64,000 nucleotides of DNA from Pontibacter litorisediminis (GCF_029360645.1 NZ_JARDUA010000003.1:558001-622000); one strand, 5' to 3'; positions 34,066 through 43,250 are shown, counted from the first letter of the stretch. Notes: a model not told the origin generated them from the letters alone. A program made the numbers and translations.

Positions 34066-34695
34066 TTAGTGCTTTGCCAGGTAGTTAGAAACACCTTCTT
34101 TAGTAGCCTGCATGGCTTCTTTGCCTTCAGACCAGTTGGCTGGGCAAACTTCGCCTTTCTCCTCAAAGTACTGCAGGGCGTCTACCATACGCAGGGCCTC
34201 ATCAATAGAGCGGCCAAGCGGCAGGTCGTTCACAACCTGGTGACGAACTACGCCTTCTTTGTCGATCAGGAACAGACCGCGGTAAGCAACGGGCTCACCT
34301 ACGAAAGTAACCTCACCTTCCTCGTTGTACTCGTAGTGACCAGCCAGCACGTCGTAGTTCTGGGCGATAGTCTTAGAAGCATCTGCTACAAGCGGGTAGT
34401 TTACACCCTCGATGCCACCCTGCTCGCGCGGAGTGTTCAGCCATGCGAAGTGAGAGAAGTGCGTGTCGGTAGAGCAACCTACTACAGCTACACCTTTGCG
34501 CTCAAACTCTTCCATTTTGTCCTGGAAGGCGATGATCTCTGTTGGGCACACAAACGTGAAGTCCATTGGGTAGAAATAGAAAAGTACGTGCTTCTTGCCA
34601 ATGTACTGCTCCAGTGAGAAGTTCTCTACAAATTCTCCGTTCTCTACGGCTGTTGCTTTGAAAGAAGGTGCTTTTTTACCTACTAATACTGCCAT
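34066..34695 (-). CDS. 2-Cys peroxiredoxin (AhpC/Prx1 type)
   Basis: A 209-residue thiol peroxidase that reduces H2O2, organic peroxides and peroxynitrite. Peroxidatic C50 is in MDFTFVCPTE, the resolving C184 in GEVCPANW, and the conserved GxxxYF-type tail is replaced by ...SNYLAKH. Trp/Arg active-site residues are in VAYRGLFLID. The perR-like regulator lies 32 bases upstream on the same strand, so peroxide sensing and defence form one operon. Confidence 0.95.
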   Translation of the reverse strand: MAVLVGKKAPSFKATAVENGEFVENFSLEQYIGKKHVLFYFYPMDFTFVCPTEIIAFQDKMEEFERKGVAVVGCSTDTHFSHFAWLNTPREQGGIEGVNYPLVADASKTIAQNYDVLAGHYEYNEEGEVTFVGEPVAYRGLFLIDKEGVVRHQVVNDLPLGRSIDEALRMVDALQYFEEKGEVCPANWSEGKEAMQATKEGVSNYLAKH

Positions 34696-34727
34696 GTGTT
34701 ATTTGGTTTTTAGGGTTTTTGAAAAAT

Positions 34728-35195
34728 CTATTTTGAAACTCGTGTAATGCTGATTTGTTTGTCGGGCTCCACTTTATTGCCGGTTAGCTGCACCGAGACT
34801 CCTTTTATCTCAAAGTTTTCCAGCTTTCGCTTGCTGAAGAACTCCGTTAGCAGCTGCTCCAGCTCCTCATCCTCGAAGTCCACAATCTCTTTGGTTTTGC
34901 TGCAGAAGATGTGGTTATGCACGTGCGTATTGGCATCGTAGCGCTTGCCACCTTTCTCCGAGAGCGCCCGCTTGATCAGGCCGGTTTCTACAAACGTGTC
35001 GAGCGTTTTGTAAACCGTGCCCAACGAGATAGTGGGATTAGCGGGCTTCAGATGCTGGTGCACATCCTCGGCGGTAGGGTGGTGCCCATGCAGCGCCGTC
35101 ACCGACTCGAGCACCACAATGCGCTGGTGCGTAGCCTTCAGGCCACCCTCCGTCAGGCGCTGTCGTAGTTCGTCTCGTGTCATGTTTTGCTGCAT
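34728..35195 (-). CDS. perR: Fur-family peroxide regulator (PerR-like)
   Basis: A 155-residue Fur-fold repressor. The winged-helix part runs LKATHQRIVVLESV to TISLGTVYKTLDTFVETGLI. The metal-binding part has THVHNHIFCSKTKEIVDFED (His and Asp ligands). Only one Cys is present, so the structural Cys4 zinc site of Bacillus PerR is missing, as in several Bacteroidota homologues. The peroxiredoxin gene directly downstream supports a PerR role over iron or zinc control. A TACCTTTG -7 element lies 39 bases upstream. Confidence 0.87.
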   Translation of the reverse strand: MQQNMTRDELRQRLTEGGLKATHQRIVVLESVTALHGHHPTAEDVHQHLKPANPTISLGTVYKTLDTFVETGLIKRALSEKGGKRYDANTHVHNHIFCSKTKEIVDFEDEELEQLLTEFFSKRKLENFEIKGVSVQLTGNKVEPDKQISITRVSK

Positions 35196-35233
35196 ACTAG
35201 ATAAGAATGTTTCTTAACTAGGAAAAGTTCCTG

Positions 35234-35241
35234 CAAAGGTA
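35234..35241 (-). promoter_or_regulatory. -7 element of the perR-peroxiredoxin operon
   Basis: Reads TACCTTTG on the minus strand, 38 bases before the start codon of the regulator gene. Confidence 0.55.
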
Positions 35242-35344
35242 GGGATGATAGTTAAGAGTTAAAAGTGAAAAGTTATGAGTTTTGATGACGAATGCTATAC
35301 AAGTATAACTCTTCACTCATAACTTTTAGCTCTCAACTAATGGC

Positions 35345-36118
35345 CTACCGGCCTTTAAAATCCGGCCTGCGCTTCTCCACAAAGGCATTCATGCCCTCGG
35401 TCTGGTCTTCAGAGGCGAAACAGAGGTAGAAGTTCTTGCGCTCAAAGTATAAGCCTTCATCTAGGTTGGTCTCGAACGAGCGGTTCACGGCTTCCTTGGC
35501 CAGCTTGGCCGCCACCGGCGACATCTGCGCTACCTCAGCGGCCAGCTTAAAGGCCTCGTCTAAGTATAGCTCCACCGGCACCACGCGGTTTATCAGGCCG
35601 TGCTTCTCGGCTTCTACAGCACTCATAAACTTGCCAGTCAGCACCATTTCCATGGCTTTGGCCTTGCCTATGGCCTTGGTCAGGCGTTGGGTGCCGCCGG
35701 CGCCTGGCATCACGCCGATCTTGATCTCCGGCTGTCCAAACTGCGCCGTTTCAGAGGCCACGATCATGTCGCAGGTCATGGCCAACTCACAGCCGCCGCC
35801 CAGGGCAAAGCCCGACACAGCCGCAATGATCGGTTTCTTGGTTTTGCGGATCTGGTCCCAGGTAGAGAACTGGTCGATGTTGAGCATGTCGATGGCGGTT
35901 TTGCCGGCCATTTGCTTGATGTCGGCGCCGGCGGCAAAGGCCCGCTCGTTACCCGTGATGATGATGGAGCGTACCTGGTCGTTTTCGTCCAGCTCTTTCA
36001 GCGCGTCGCGCAGCTCGCCCATGAGCTGCAGGTTCAGGGCGTTCAGCTCCTTGGGGCGGTTCAGTTGGATAAGCGCCACGTGCGGCTGCGCCTGCGGGGT
36101 TACAAGTATAAATTCCAT
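35345..36118 (-). CDS. Enoyl-CoA hydratase (crotonase)
   Basis: A 257-residue crotonase that hydrates trans-2-enoyl-CoA in beta-oxidation. The oxyanion-hole segments AAGADIKQM and VSGFALGGGCELAM and both catalytic glutamates are present: E111 in GGGCELAM and E131 in GQPEIKIGVMPGAGG. The trimer-forming C-terminal helix ends FVEKRRPDFKGR. It is transcribed alone. Confidence 0.94.
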   Translation of the reverse strand: MEFILVTPQAQPHVALIQLNRPKELNALNLQLMGELRDALKELDENDQVRSIIITGNERAFAAGADIKQMAGKTAIDMLNIDQFSTWDQIRKTKKPIIAAVSGFALGGGCELAMTCDMIVASETAQFGQPEIKIGVMPGAGGTQRLTKAIGKAKAMEMVLTGKFMSAVEAEKHGLINRVVPVELYLDEAFKLAAEVAQMSPVAAKLAKEAVNRSFETNLDEGLYFERKNFYLCFASEDQTEGMNAFVEKRRPDFKGR

Positions 36119-36183
36119 AGTATGAGATTAGTTTCTGTTGATAGTTAAAGGTAGCTTTTTATAGACGGCCGCCAAAGTATAAA

Positions 36184-37458
36184 CTACCGGCTCACGATCT
36201 GGAAAGTGGTGCGCGTGCGCTGCTCCAGCAGCACCTCCTTGCCTTCCAGGATGCGGTTTATACTGGCCGTATCGTAGTTCTTGATGGTATAAAGCTGCAG
36301 GTTGGTGTTGTAATGGATCACGAACTGGTCTTGCAGGGTTTGCATGAGCCGCTCCAGGCGCTCCTGGTTGTAATCCGTGCAGATGGAGAAGGAGATAGCC
36401 GAGTTCTGCATCAGGTTGATCTTGATCCGCAGCTCCGACAGTGCGTTAAAGATCGTGCCGAGGTTCTTCTCCGAGATGAAAGTAAAGTCCTTCACCCCAA
36501 ACGACACCAGGCACTGCCTCTCTTTAATGATATAGGCCGGAGCCTGCACCTCAAAGCGGCAGTCGCATATTTTGGTGCCTTCGCCCTCTGGGTCCAGGAA
36601 AGACTTCACGTAGAGCGGTATCTTTCTGTTGGCAAGCGGCTTTATGGTTTTGGGGTGAATGACAGAGGCGCCGTAGTAAGCCATCTCCACCGTTTCCTGG
36701 TAGGATATCTCCGGGTAGCGCACCGTGTCGGGGAAGTACTTGGGGTCGGCGTTGAGCAGGCCGGCCACGTCTTTCCAGATCACCATTTCCGAGGCCTGGA
36801 GGCAGTAGGCAAAAATCGCGGCGCTGTAGTCGGAGCCCTCCCGGCCCAGGGTGGTGGTGAGGCCGTTGTTGGTGCCGCCCAAGAAGCCCTGTGTTACCAC
36901 CAGCCCCTCCTGCAGCAGTTGGGGCACATCGCGGCGTATCAGCCGCTCGGTCCAGGCCCAATCAACCTTGCCTTCGCGCCAGTTGGTGTCGGTTTGGATG
37001 TACTTCCGGCTGTCTATTAGGGTGTTGTGTAAATCCTGTTCCGCCAGAAAATAATGCAGTATGGCAGAGGAAAAAAGTTCGCCAAAACTGACGGTTTGAT
37101 CGTATACCCTATCAAAATTGTCGTTCGGGGTAATTGCCTGCAGCTGATGGTGCAGTAACTCAAACAGGTGCTCCAGCCGCTGATACACCTGGTGCTCCTG
37201 ATCTGCGAACAGCTCGTGCAGCACCTGCAGGTGGTAGGCCTTCAGTTGCGCGACATCTGCGCTAAAGTCCTGTTGCTGGTAAGCCAGTCCGAGTGCTGCC
37301 TCCAGGGCATTGGTGGTTTTGCCCATGGCCGATACCACTACCAGCAGTTGGCGCTTGCCGCCCTGCGTTTTGATGATGCGGGCCAGGTTGCGAAACGATG
37401 CGGCGCTTTTAACGGATGCGCCCCCAAACTTGTATATTTTTATCCTTTCTATACTCAT
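36184..37458 (-). CDS. lysC: Aspartate kinase
   Basis: A 424-residue monofunctional aspartokinase catalysing the first step from aspartate to Lys, Thr, Met and diaminopimelate. The N-terminal signature KFGGASVKSAASFRN and GREGSDYSAAIFAY (substrate and ATP binding) are present. Two C-terminal ACT domains (about 300-424) would bind a feedback amino acid. It is divergent from fbp across 85 bases. Confidence 0.93.
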   Translation of the reverse strand: MSIERIKIYKFGGASVKSAASFRNLARIIKTQGGKRQLLVVVSAMGKTTNALEAALGLAYQQQDFSADVAQLKAYHLQVLHELFADQEHQVYQRLEHLFELLHHQLQAITPNDNFDRVYDQTVSFGELFSSAILHYFLAEQDLHNTLIDSRKYIQTDTNWREGKVDWAWTERLIRRDVPQLLQEGLVVTQGFLGGTNNGLTTTLGREGSDYSAAIFAYCLQASEMVIWKDVAGLLNADPKYFPDTVRYPEISYQETVEMAYYGASVIHPKTIKPLANRKIPLYVKSFLDPEGEGTKICDCRFEVQAPAYIIKERQCLVSFGVKDFTFISEKNLGTIFNALSELRIKINLMQNSAISFSICTDYNQERLERLMQTLQDQFVIHYNTNLQLYTIKNYDTASINRILEGKEVLLEQRTRTTFQIVSR

Positions 37459-37502
37459 ATAGTGTAAAATTAGGCATCATTCGGAATATAGCCTAAAAAT
37501 GA

Positions 37503-37510
37503 TATTTTTG
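37503..37510 (+). promoter_or_regulatory. -7 element of fbp
   Basis: TATTTTTG, 33 bases before the ATG. Confidence 0.58.
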
Positions 37511-37543
37511 TAAATTATAAGCTATAGTAAAATCTCACCACTT

Positions 37544-38551
37544 ATGAATGAAAAACTCGGACTGCCTGTAGGCACCACGCTCGACAGGTTTATCATGAGA
37601 AAGCAAGAGGACTTCCCGTTCGCAACGGGGGAGTTGTCTCAGTTGCTTCGCGACATCGCGCTGGCGGCCAAGATCGTGAACCGCGAAATTAACCGTGCAG
37701 GCCTGCTGGATGTAACCGGCGCCTACGGCCAGCAGAACGTGCAGGGCGAGGACCAGCAGAAGCTGGACGTGATCGCAAACATCCGCTTTATACGTGCCCT
37801 GCGCAACGGCGGTGAGGTTTGCTCTATCATTTCGGAGGAAGAGGACGACGTGATCCAGACAGGCAACGTTCGCGGCAAGTATGTCGTGGCCATCGACCCG
37901 TTAGACGGCTCCTCCAACATCGATGTGAACGTGTCTATCGGTACCATCTTCTCGATCTACCGCCGCCTTTCCGACCAGGGCAGCGATGGCACCATGGAGG
38001 ACTGCCTGCAGCCAGGCATGCGCCAAGTAGCGGCCGGCTACGTTATCTACGGCTCTTCTACGATGATGGTGTACACCACCGGCAACGGCGTAAACGGCTT
38101 CACCTACGATCCTACCCTGGGTGAGTTCTTCCTGTCGCACCCGAACATCTGCACACCAAAAACAGGTAAGATCTACTCCATCAACGAGGGAACCTACAAC
38201 CTGTTTCCGGAAGGGGTGAAGCAGTATGTGCAGTATTGCAAGGACAACGAGTACTCGGCGCGGTATATCGGCTCGCTGGTAGGTGATTTCCACCGGAACC
38301 TGCTGAAGGGCGGTATTTACATCTATCCGTCTACGGCCAAGGCGCCCAAAGGAAAGCTGCGCCTGATGTACGAGTGCAACGCCCTGGCATTTATTGTAGA
38401 GCAGGCCGGCGGAAAGGCTACCAACGGGGCGGAACGCATCATGGAGCTTACGCCAACCGAACTGCACCAACGCTGCCCGCTGTTCATTGGATCTCCGGAG
38501 ATGGTGGACAAGGCAGAGGAATTCCTGAAGGCCGAAGTGGCCGTGAACTAA
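37544..38551 (+). CDS. fbp: Class I fructose-1,6-bisphosphatase
   Basis: A 335-residue gluconeogenic phosphatase (fructose 1,6-bisphosphate to fructose 6-phosphate). Metal site motifs are ISEEEDDV and [20 protein letters not shown]. The substrate-binding [20 protein letters not shown] and [15 protein letters not shown] follow. The length is normal. A hairpin terminator follows at 38597. Confidence 0.97.
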   Translation: MNEKLGLPVGTTLDRFIMRKQEDFPFATGELSQLLRDIALAAKIVNREINRAGLLDVTGAYGQQNVQGEDQQKLDVIANIRFIRALRNGGEVCSIISEEEDDVIQTGNVRGKYVVAIDPLDGSSNIDVNVSIGTIFSIYRRLSDQGSDGTMEDCLQPGMRQVAAGYVIYGSSTMMVYTTGNGVNGFTYDPTLGEFFLSHPNICTPKTGKIYSINEGTYNLFPEGVKQYVQYCKDNEYSARYIGSLVGDFHRNLLKGGIYIYPSTAKAPKGKLRLMYECNALAFIVEQAGGKATNGAERIMELTPTELHQRCPLFIGSPEMVDKAEEFLKAEVAVN

Positions 38552-38596
38552 CCCAACACTAGCACATCTGGAATTAGTAATCAACAACAGTATCAC

Positions 38597-38628
38597 AAAG
38601 GCAGAGGGCGTAAAGCTCTCTGCCTTTC
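38597..38628 (+). terminator. Terminator after fbp
   Basis: AAAGGCAGAG (38597-38606) pairs with CTCTGCCTTT (38618-38627) and a T-rich stretch follows. The convergent small gene ends 8 bases away. Confidence 0.8.
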
Positions 38629-38634
38629 TTGCTT

Positions 38635-38943
38635 TTAGCGGCCGCTGTACCGCAGCCTGAGCTCGGCCTTTTGTATCTCGCGCTTGAGTACAAGGCGGGC
38701 AATGCGCGTGGCGATAATCTCCTCGTCGGCATCCACCATGGCTTGTTTTACCTTGTGCTCATCCACATCAATGCGGTAAAGGATGTGCAGCAGCCGGTTG
38801 AAATCGTTGCGGAGCAGCTGCTGTATGATGTGCGCCAGCTTAAACTCCAGCGCCTCCAGGTTGGTGGACGGCAGGTTCTCCACCTCAAAAATGCGCTGCA
38901 GGTGGTTGGTGGTACCGGTAAGAATGGCAGGGGAGTGTGGCAT
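38635..38943 (-). CDS. Conserved helical protein of unknown function
   Basis: A 102-residue, highly charged alpha-helical protein (FKLAHIIQQLLRNDFNRLLHI, then YRIDVDEHKVKQAMVDADEE). I recognise it as a recurrent small Bacteroidota protein without assigned function. A TACCTTTG -7 element ends only 5 bases before the start codon, so the mRNA would be leaderless, or a later start is used. Confidence 0.7.
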   Translation of the reverse strand: MPHSPAILTGTTNHLQRIFEVENLPSTNLEALEFKLAHIIQQLLRNDFNRLLHILYRIDVDEHKVKQAMVDADEEIIATRIARLVLKREIQKAELRLRYSGR

Positions 38944-38947
38944 AGGG

Positions 38948-38955
38948 CAAAGGTA
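38948..38955 (-). promoter_or_regulatory. -7 element abutting the start codon
   Basis: TACCTTTG on the minus strand, 4 bases from the ATG at 38943. The expected transcription start falls at or inside the start codon. Confidence 0.5.
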
Positions 38956-39050
38956 CTATACTTTAAAGGAAGTTGCTGAAAGTATAAATGACTACCTGCG
39001 GGAAAGGTTTACATGTGTATACTTAGGCAGCAAGAAAATTGGCTGCAAAC

Positions 39051-39080
39051 AAAAAGCCCTCCGGTGTGGGAGGGCTTTTT
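39051..39080 (-). terminator. Terminator of the DUF5606 gene
   Basis: AAAAAGCCCTCC and GGAGGGCTTTTT form a perfect 12-base-pair stem with a 6-base loop directly beyond the stop codon. Confidence 0.88.
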
Positions 39081-39082
39081 GC

Positions 39083-39583
39083 TTATGCTTCTTTCTCTGA
39101 TTTTTTCTTGGAAGCTTTCTTCTCGGCAGGGGCTTTCTCTTCGGCCGCCTCCTTGCCTTCCGTAGCCTTTGATTCAGACTTAGGCGCCTCGGTAAAGCCA
39201 ACGTGCTTTCTCACGATGGCGTACCAGCTCACCAGCTTTTTCATATCGGATACATAAACGCGCTCCTCGTCGAAGTTTGGCAGCACATTGCCCATAAACT
39301 CCTTATAGTCTTCGTTTGTCGGCTTGTCGCCCAGCGGCAGGTTCTCGCCATACTTCTCGTTCACGCGGTCAAACACCTCGGCCAGCGGCACCGTGCCTTC
39401 TCCGTCTGTGGTGTAGATAGAGATCTCGTCGAGCAGCGACATGCGGTGGCGCGCCTGCGCTACCATTGTCTTAGGGGTGTCCTCCAGGCTCTCCAAGATC
39501 ACGCCGGTGCGCGTAGGCTTCACTACACGGTAAAGGCCGCTCTGGCCCGAAACTGCTGCAACTTGTCTTAAATCAATAGGCAT
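39083..39583 (-). CDS. DUF5606 domain protein
   Basis: A 166-residue protein. Residues about 1-130 are the DUF5606 region (DLRQVAAVSGQSGLYRVVKP, then ARHRMSLLDEISIYT). Residues about 135-166 are a low-complexity Lys/Glu/Ala tail (AEEKAPAEKKASKKKSEKEA). The domain is confined to Bacteroidota and has no known function. It may be co-transcribed with the TonB-like gene, which lies 20 bases upstream on the same strand. Confidence 0.85.
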   Translation of the reverse strand: MPIDLRQVAAVSGQSGLYRVVKPTRTGVILESLEDTPKTMVAQARHRMSLLDEISIYTTDGEGTVPLAEVFDRVNEKYGENLPLGDKPTNEDYKEFMGNVLPNFDEERVYVSDMKKLVSWYAIVRKHVGFTEAPKSESKATEGKEAAEEKAPAEKKASKKKSEKEA

Positions 39584-39603
39584 AGGTAATATGTCTGTTA
39601 CGT

Positions 39604-40008
39604 TTATAATTTAAATACGATTGGGATGCTGGCGTCCACGCCAAAACCCGGCGCCTTGAACTTCAGCAGCTTGGCCACACGCAGGGCCTCCTCGCCGGTG
39701 CCGGCGCCAGCGTTGCGCAGCACCTTAAAATTAGAGGTAGAGCCGTCCGGGTTTAGGGTGAAGCTGACGATGCAATCGCCCTGCACACGGTTACGCTTGG
39801 CCAGCATAGGGTACTGCAGCTCTTTATAGATGGCCTGGTACATGGCTTCCTGGCCGCCTTCATAATACTCTGCCACCGGTATAGGCTTGTCCGGCGTCCA
39901 GATTTTGTCTTCTGCTGTAGCCTGAGCCTTGCCGCTGCTCTGTGCGTTTGCCGCCGTTACGGCAAGCATGGCAAATAAAATAAACAAAAATGAAATTCTG
40001 GTTCTCAT
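39604..40008 (-). CDS. TonB C-terminal-like exported protein
   Basis: About 134 residues with a Sec signal (MRTRISFLFILFAMLAVTAANAQ). A short linker is followed by a TonB-type C-terminal domain: EAMYQAIYKELQYPMLAKRN, RVQGDCIVSFTLNPDGSTSN and a tail reading VDASIPIVFKL. In Bacteroidota, such stand-alone periplasmic TonB-domain proteins are common and need not drive receptors. ATG 40008 gives a normal signal peptide, while 40020 would add four residues. Confidence 0.86.
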   Translation of the reverse strand: MRTRISFLFILFAMLAVTAANAQSSGKAQATAEDKIWTPDKPIPVAEYYEGGQEAMYQAIYKELQYPMLAKRNRVQGDCIVSFTLNPDGSTSNFKVLRNAGAGTGEEALRVAKLLKFKAPGFGVDASIPIVFKL

Positions 40009-40083
40009 AAGGGTAAACATTTAAAATTTTCTACATCACGGGGTCTGCTGCCACACTAGTAAATGCTAACCTTCCAGGGTTCC

Positions 40084-40692
40084 TCAGGGCTGGTTCTGCA
40101 CCTGCGCGTTCACCTCATCTATAAAGGAAAGGATCTCGTCGCGGCCGATCTGCTTTTCTGAGGAAGTGCGGAACATCTGGGGCAGTTCTTCCCATGTTTC
40201 CCGCAGTTTACGCTTCCAGGCGGCTATGGTTGAGTCTGTCTTGATGGACGACTGCTTGTCGAGCTTGGTGAACACGATCACAAACGGCACACCCATGTTG
40301 CCGAGCTGGTGGATGAACTCCAGGTCCTGTGCCATAGGGTCGTGGCGGCTGTCTATCAGCACAAACACGCAGGTCAGGTTCTCCCGCTTCTGCAGGTAAT
40401 AGTTGATCATGCGGCGCCACTCATCGCGCGAGCTCTTGCTCACTTTGGCGTAGCCGTAGCCCGGCAGGTCCACCAGGTACCACTCCTCATTGATAAGGAA
40501 GTGGTTGATGAGTTGGGTTTTGCCCGGCTGCCCCGAAGTTTTGGCAAGTTTCTTCTGCTCGGTAAGCATGTTGATGAGCGACGACTTGCCCACGTTCGAG
40601 CGCCCGATGAAGGCGTACTCCGGCTTGTCGGGGGTAGGGCAGGCCTCCACCTTGGTATTACTCATCAAGAACTTCGCTTCCTTAATAACCAT
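40084..40692 (-). CDS. engB: Ribosome biogenesis GTP-binding protein EngB/YsxC
   Basis: A 202-residue GTPase needed for 50S subunit assembly. G1 is GRSNVGKSS, G2 GKTQLINHF, G3 DLPGYGYAKV and G4 TKLDKQ. The start at 40692 (MVIKEAKFLMSNTKVE) fits the family. An in-frame ATG at 40809 adds 39 residues encoded by repeat-like intergenic DNA and is rejected. Confidence 0.95.
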   Translation of the reverse strand: MVIKEAKFLMSNTKVEACPTPDKPEYAFIGRSNVGKSSLINMLTEQKKLAKTSGQPGKTQLINHFLINEEWYLVDLPGYGYAKVSKSSRDEWRRMINYYLQKRENLTCVFVLIDSRHDPMAQDLEFIHQLGNMGVPFVIVFTKLDKQSSIKTDSTIAAWKRKLRETWEELPQMFRTSSEKQIGRDEILSFIDEVNAQVQNQP

Positions 40693-40797
40693 GCTATAGC
40701 GTTTTGTGGTTGTGGTAAGGTTTACCCCGTTGTTGCCTTCAGCAAGCGAGGCGCCCCTCAGGCCTCCCTTTCTAAGGGAGGCGCAGTATATAAACCC

Positions 40798-40805
40798 CAA
40801 AGGTA
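40798..40805 (-). promoter_or_regulatory. -7 element for engB
   Basis: TACCTTTG on the minus strand, 105 bases before the chosen engB start. Confidence 0.4.
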
Positions 40806-40959
40806 GCAAATAAATTCGCCATGGCCGGCCACTCCTCTAACGCCGGCTGCTGGTCTAACGCATAAACAGGTAGAACATTTTACAGGCACACTTCCCTGTC
40901 CAGCACTTATATAGCCTGTGGCTTAGTTAAAGTTGTCTGATTTTTGGAAAAAAATATCG

Positions 40960-40989
40960 TTTGTTAATATAATATATTGTATATATTTG
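40960..40989 (+). promoter_or_regulatory. Strong Bacteroidota promoter, -33 TTTG and -7 TATATTTG
   Basis: TTTG (40960-40963) and TATATTTG (40982-40989) are 18 bases apart within a very AT-rich stretch. It points to the PorE-like gene 269 bases away and would give an unusually long leader. Confidence 0.68.
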
Positions 40990-40996
40990 CTCTTGA

Positions 40997-41150
40997 TTCA
41001 ATTTCGTGTGAGTAACTTTATACCTACGCCTGCTTAGTTGGCAGGTCGCCGAAGAGCCCGCTTACTCTTTCTCGGCGGACAGAACGTGCACAGGCCAAAA
41101 GTTTTATGGGGGAGATATAAATTTGACATATACTAAAATTTATATATCTC
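40997..41150 (+). ncRNA. Structured leader or small RNA candidate
   Basis: Downstream of the promoter are two neighbouring stems, CCTGC/GCAGG (41029-41045) and TCGCCGA/TCGGCGG (41046-41078, with inner GAG/CTC pairing). A third inverted repeat GAGATATAAATTT/AAATTTATATATCTC spans 41113-41150. No U-tract terminator follows, so a long 5' leader of the PorE-like gene is more likely than a free RNA. A second -7-like TAAATTTG (41118-41125) lies inside the third repeat. Confidence 0.4.
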
Positions 41151-41258
41151 GTATAGATGCTGGATAATCTTTGTCAGCCTGCTAGAGGCTACACCGTATC
41201 CGGGAGATTTTTACAATCACCACTAACATTAAGGAAAGTATAACAAACCCTTTTTCAC

Positions 41259-43250
41259 ATGAATTATTTAGCCAAATCGCTCTCGCGGGGTTCTCTGATG
41301 CTTGCCATGGCCTGCCTTATGGCAGGGTCTGTATCTGGCCAAAGCACCAGAAAACAATTGCGAACTGCCAACAAGTTTTTCAAACAGGAAAACTACCGTG
41401 CTGCGCTCCCTTATTACGATCAGGTGCTGACGGCCGACCCTAACAACGCCAAGGCTCTTTACTTTGCCGGTATCAGCTACCTGACCTTCGACAAGGAAAA
41501 GTCGGCGGACTACCTGTACCGTGCTGCAGAGCTGAACCCGAAGGTAGACAAGGAGCTGGAGTACTGGCTGGGCCGTACCGACCACATCAACTACCGTTTT
41601 GATAACGCTATTGAGCATTTCCAGAACTATCAGAAAACCATCAAGCCTCGCAACGTAGAGCGCAAGGAGGAAGTGGCGCAACTGATCCAGTACGCGAAAA
41701 ACGCGAAGCGTGAAGTGGCTAACCCGAAGGATGTGTTTGTTAAAAACCTGGGCGGTGATGTAAACACCGCTTTCTCGGAGCACAGCCCGGTAATCTCCTC
41801 TGACTATAACTACCTGCTGTTTACCTCCCGCTCAGAGGAGGCTACAGGCGGCAAGGCCGCTGCAGACGGTGAGTACTACGAGGATATTTTCGAGACCACC
41901 CGCACCGGGGAAGACTCCTGGGAGAAGCCGCGTATTGTGCCTGGAGCCCTGAACAGCGCCGGCCACGATGCCTCTATCCAGCTGTTCGACAACGATACAA
42001 AGCTGCTGCTGTACCAATCAGTTAACAACGGCGACATTATGGTGTCGGAGCGCCAGCCGGACGGAAGCTGGGGTACACCTAAGAGCATCAGCGATAAAGT
42101 GAATACCCGCGACTTCGAGTCTGACGCCTACATTACGCCAGACGGCACTACGCTGTTCTTCTCTACCAGCCACTACTCCGAAAACGGTGACCTGGACATT
42201 TACATGGTGCAGCGCGACAAGAACGGTAACTGGGGTAACCCGAAGAGCCTTGGCAAAACCATCAACAGCCGCTACGATGAGGACAGCCCATACCTGTCTG
42301 CTGACGGCACGCTGTTCTTTGCCTCACGCGGACACAACAGCATGGGAGGCTACGATATCTTCGCCTCTAAGTATGACTCGGTGGCACGCCGCTGGGCCAG
42401 ACCTGAAAACCTAGGCTCTCCGATCAACACGCCGGATGACGATACCTACTACCGCCTGGCTCCAGACGGAAGCTACGCCTACCTGTCGTCTTACCGCATC
42501 GGTGGCTACGGCGAGAAGGATATCTACACCATCAACTACATAAAGAACGCACAGGTGAAAGGCCGTGTGCTGGTGCAAGGCGACAGCACCCTGGCGTTGC
42601 CGGGCGTAGAGCTGACGTTTAACGGGCAGCAGGCGGATAACCGCCCAATCTCTTACCGTGACGTGAGCAAGCCGGATTCTGCCACATACAGTGTAAACAT
42701 GCTGTCTGGCCGTAACTACCAGGTGCAGCTGTCTTTGGACGGCCAGGTGCTGGAGACGCAGGAGTTTGAGGTGCCTGTGGTGCTGGACGACACGACCACG
42801 ATCAGGAAAGACTTCTTCGTGACGCTGGAGGACTCTACTGCCGCCCGTATCGCGAAACTTACACCGAGTGCCACTGTGGGCGACATCAAGATGGAGAACA
42901 TCTACTTCGCTACAGACAAGTATGACCTGCGCCCAGAGGCTGTTCAGGAACTGGACAGAATCGCCGAGATCATGAAGGCTAACCCGACGCTGAACATCAG
43001 CATCGAAGGCCACACCGACTCTCGCGCCAGCGACTCTTACAACATGACCCTTGGCCAGAACCGTGCCGACGCCGCCTTCGACTACCTGGTGGGCAAAGGC
43101 ATCTCTGCTAAGCGCATGGTAACCGTGAGCTACGGCGAGAGCAGACCAGCTGTGCCGAACACATCGGCTGATAACATGCAGCTGAACCGCAGAACGATCT
43201 TCCGTGTGCTGAAGCGCGACGAGATCCAGCAAGGACAGGAAGTGCAATAA
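41259..43250 (+). CDS. porE: PorE-like OmpA family protein of the type IX secretion system
   Basis: A 663-residue outer-membrane-associated protein with the PorE domain order: signal peptide (to SVSGQ), TPR region about 30-165 (KQENYRAALPYYDQVLTADP), PD40/WD-like propeller about 170-430 with repeats such as DGTTLFFSTSHYSENGDLDI, a carboxypeptidase-regulatory-like domain about 435-530, and an OmpA C-terminal peptidoglycan-binding domain about 545-660 (NISIEGHTDSRASDSYN). PorE anchors the T9SS machinery to peptidoglycan. Nearby porT strengthens the assignment, although other OmpA/PD40 proteins look similar. A perfect terminator follows. Confidence 0.8.
   Translation: MNYLAKSLSRGSLMLAMACLMAGSVSGQSTRKQLRTANKFFKQENYRAALPYYDQVLTADPNNAKALYFAGISYLTFDKEKSADYLYRAAELNPKVDKELEYWLGRTDHINYRFDNAIEHFQNYQKTIKPRNVERKEEVAQLIQYAKNAKREVANPKDVFVKNLGGDVNTAFSEHSPVISSDYNYLLFTSRSEEATGGKAAADGEYYEDIFETTRTGEDSWEKPRIVPGALNSAGHDASIQLFDNDTKLLLYQSVNNGDIMVSERQPDGSWGTPKSISDKVNTRDFESDAYITPDGTTLFFSTSHYSENGDLDIYMVQRDKNGNWGNPKSLGKTINSRYDEDSPYLSADGTLFFASRGHNSMGGYDIFASKYDSVARRWARPENLGSPINTPDDDTYYRLAPDGSYAYLSSYRIGGYGEKDIYTINYIKNAQVKGRVLVQGDSTLALPGVELTFNGQQADNRPISYRDVSKPDSATYSVNMLSGRNYQVQLSLDGQVLETQEFEVPVVLDDTTTIRKDFFVTLEDSTAARIAKLTPSATVGDIKMENIYFATDKYDLRPEAVQELDRIAEIMKANPTLNISIEGHTDSRASDSYNMTLGQNRADAAFDYLVGKGISAKRMVTVSYGESRPAVPNTSADNMQLNRRTIFRVLKRDEIQQGQEVQ

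Larger units (their letters stand above)
40693..41258. other. Divergent regulatory region between engB and the PorE-like gene
   Basis: No gene. It holds a short inverted repeat around 40747-40783 (GCGCC..GGCGC type), a -7 element for engB at 40798-40805, a strong promoter at 40960-40989 pointing right, and a structured leader up to 41258. Confidence 0.7.

Noticed and set aside
35345-37543. Functional operon of crotonase and aspartate kinase
   Set aside because: They are on the same strand but 65 bases apart and belong to unrelated pathways. Co-transcription cannot be supported.
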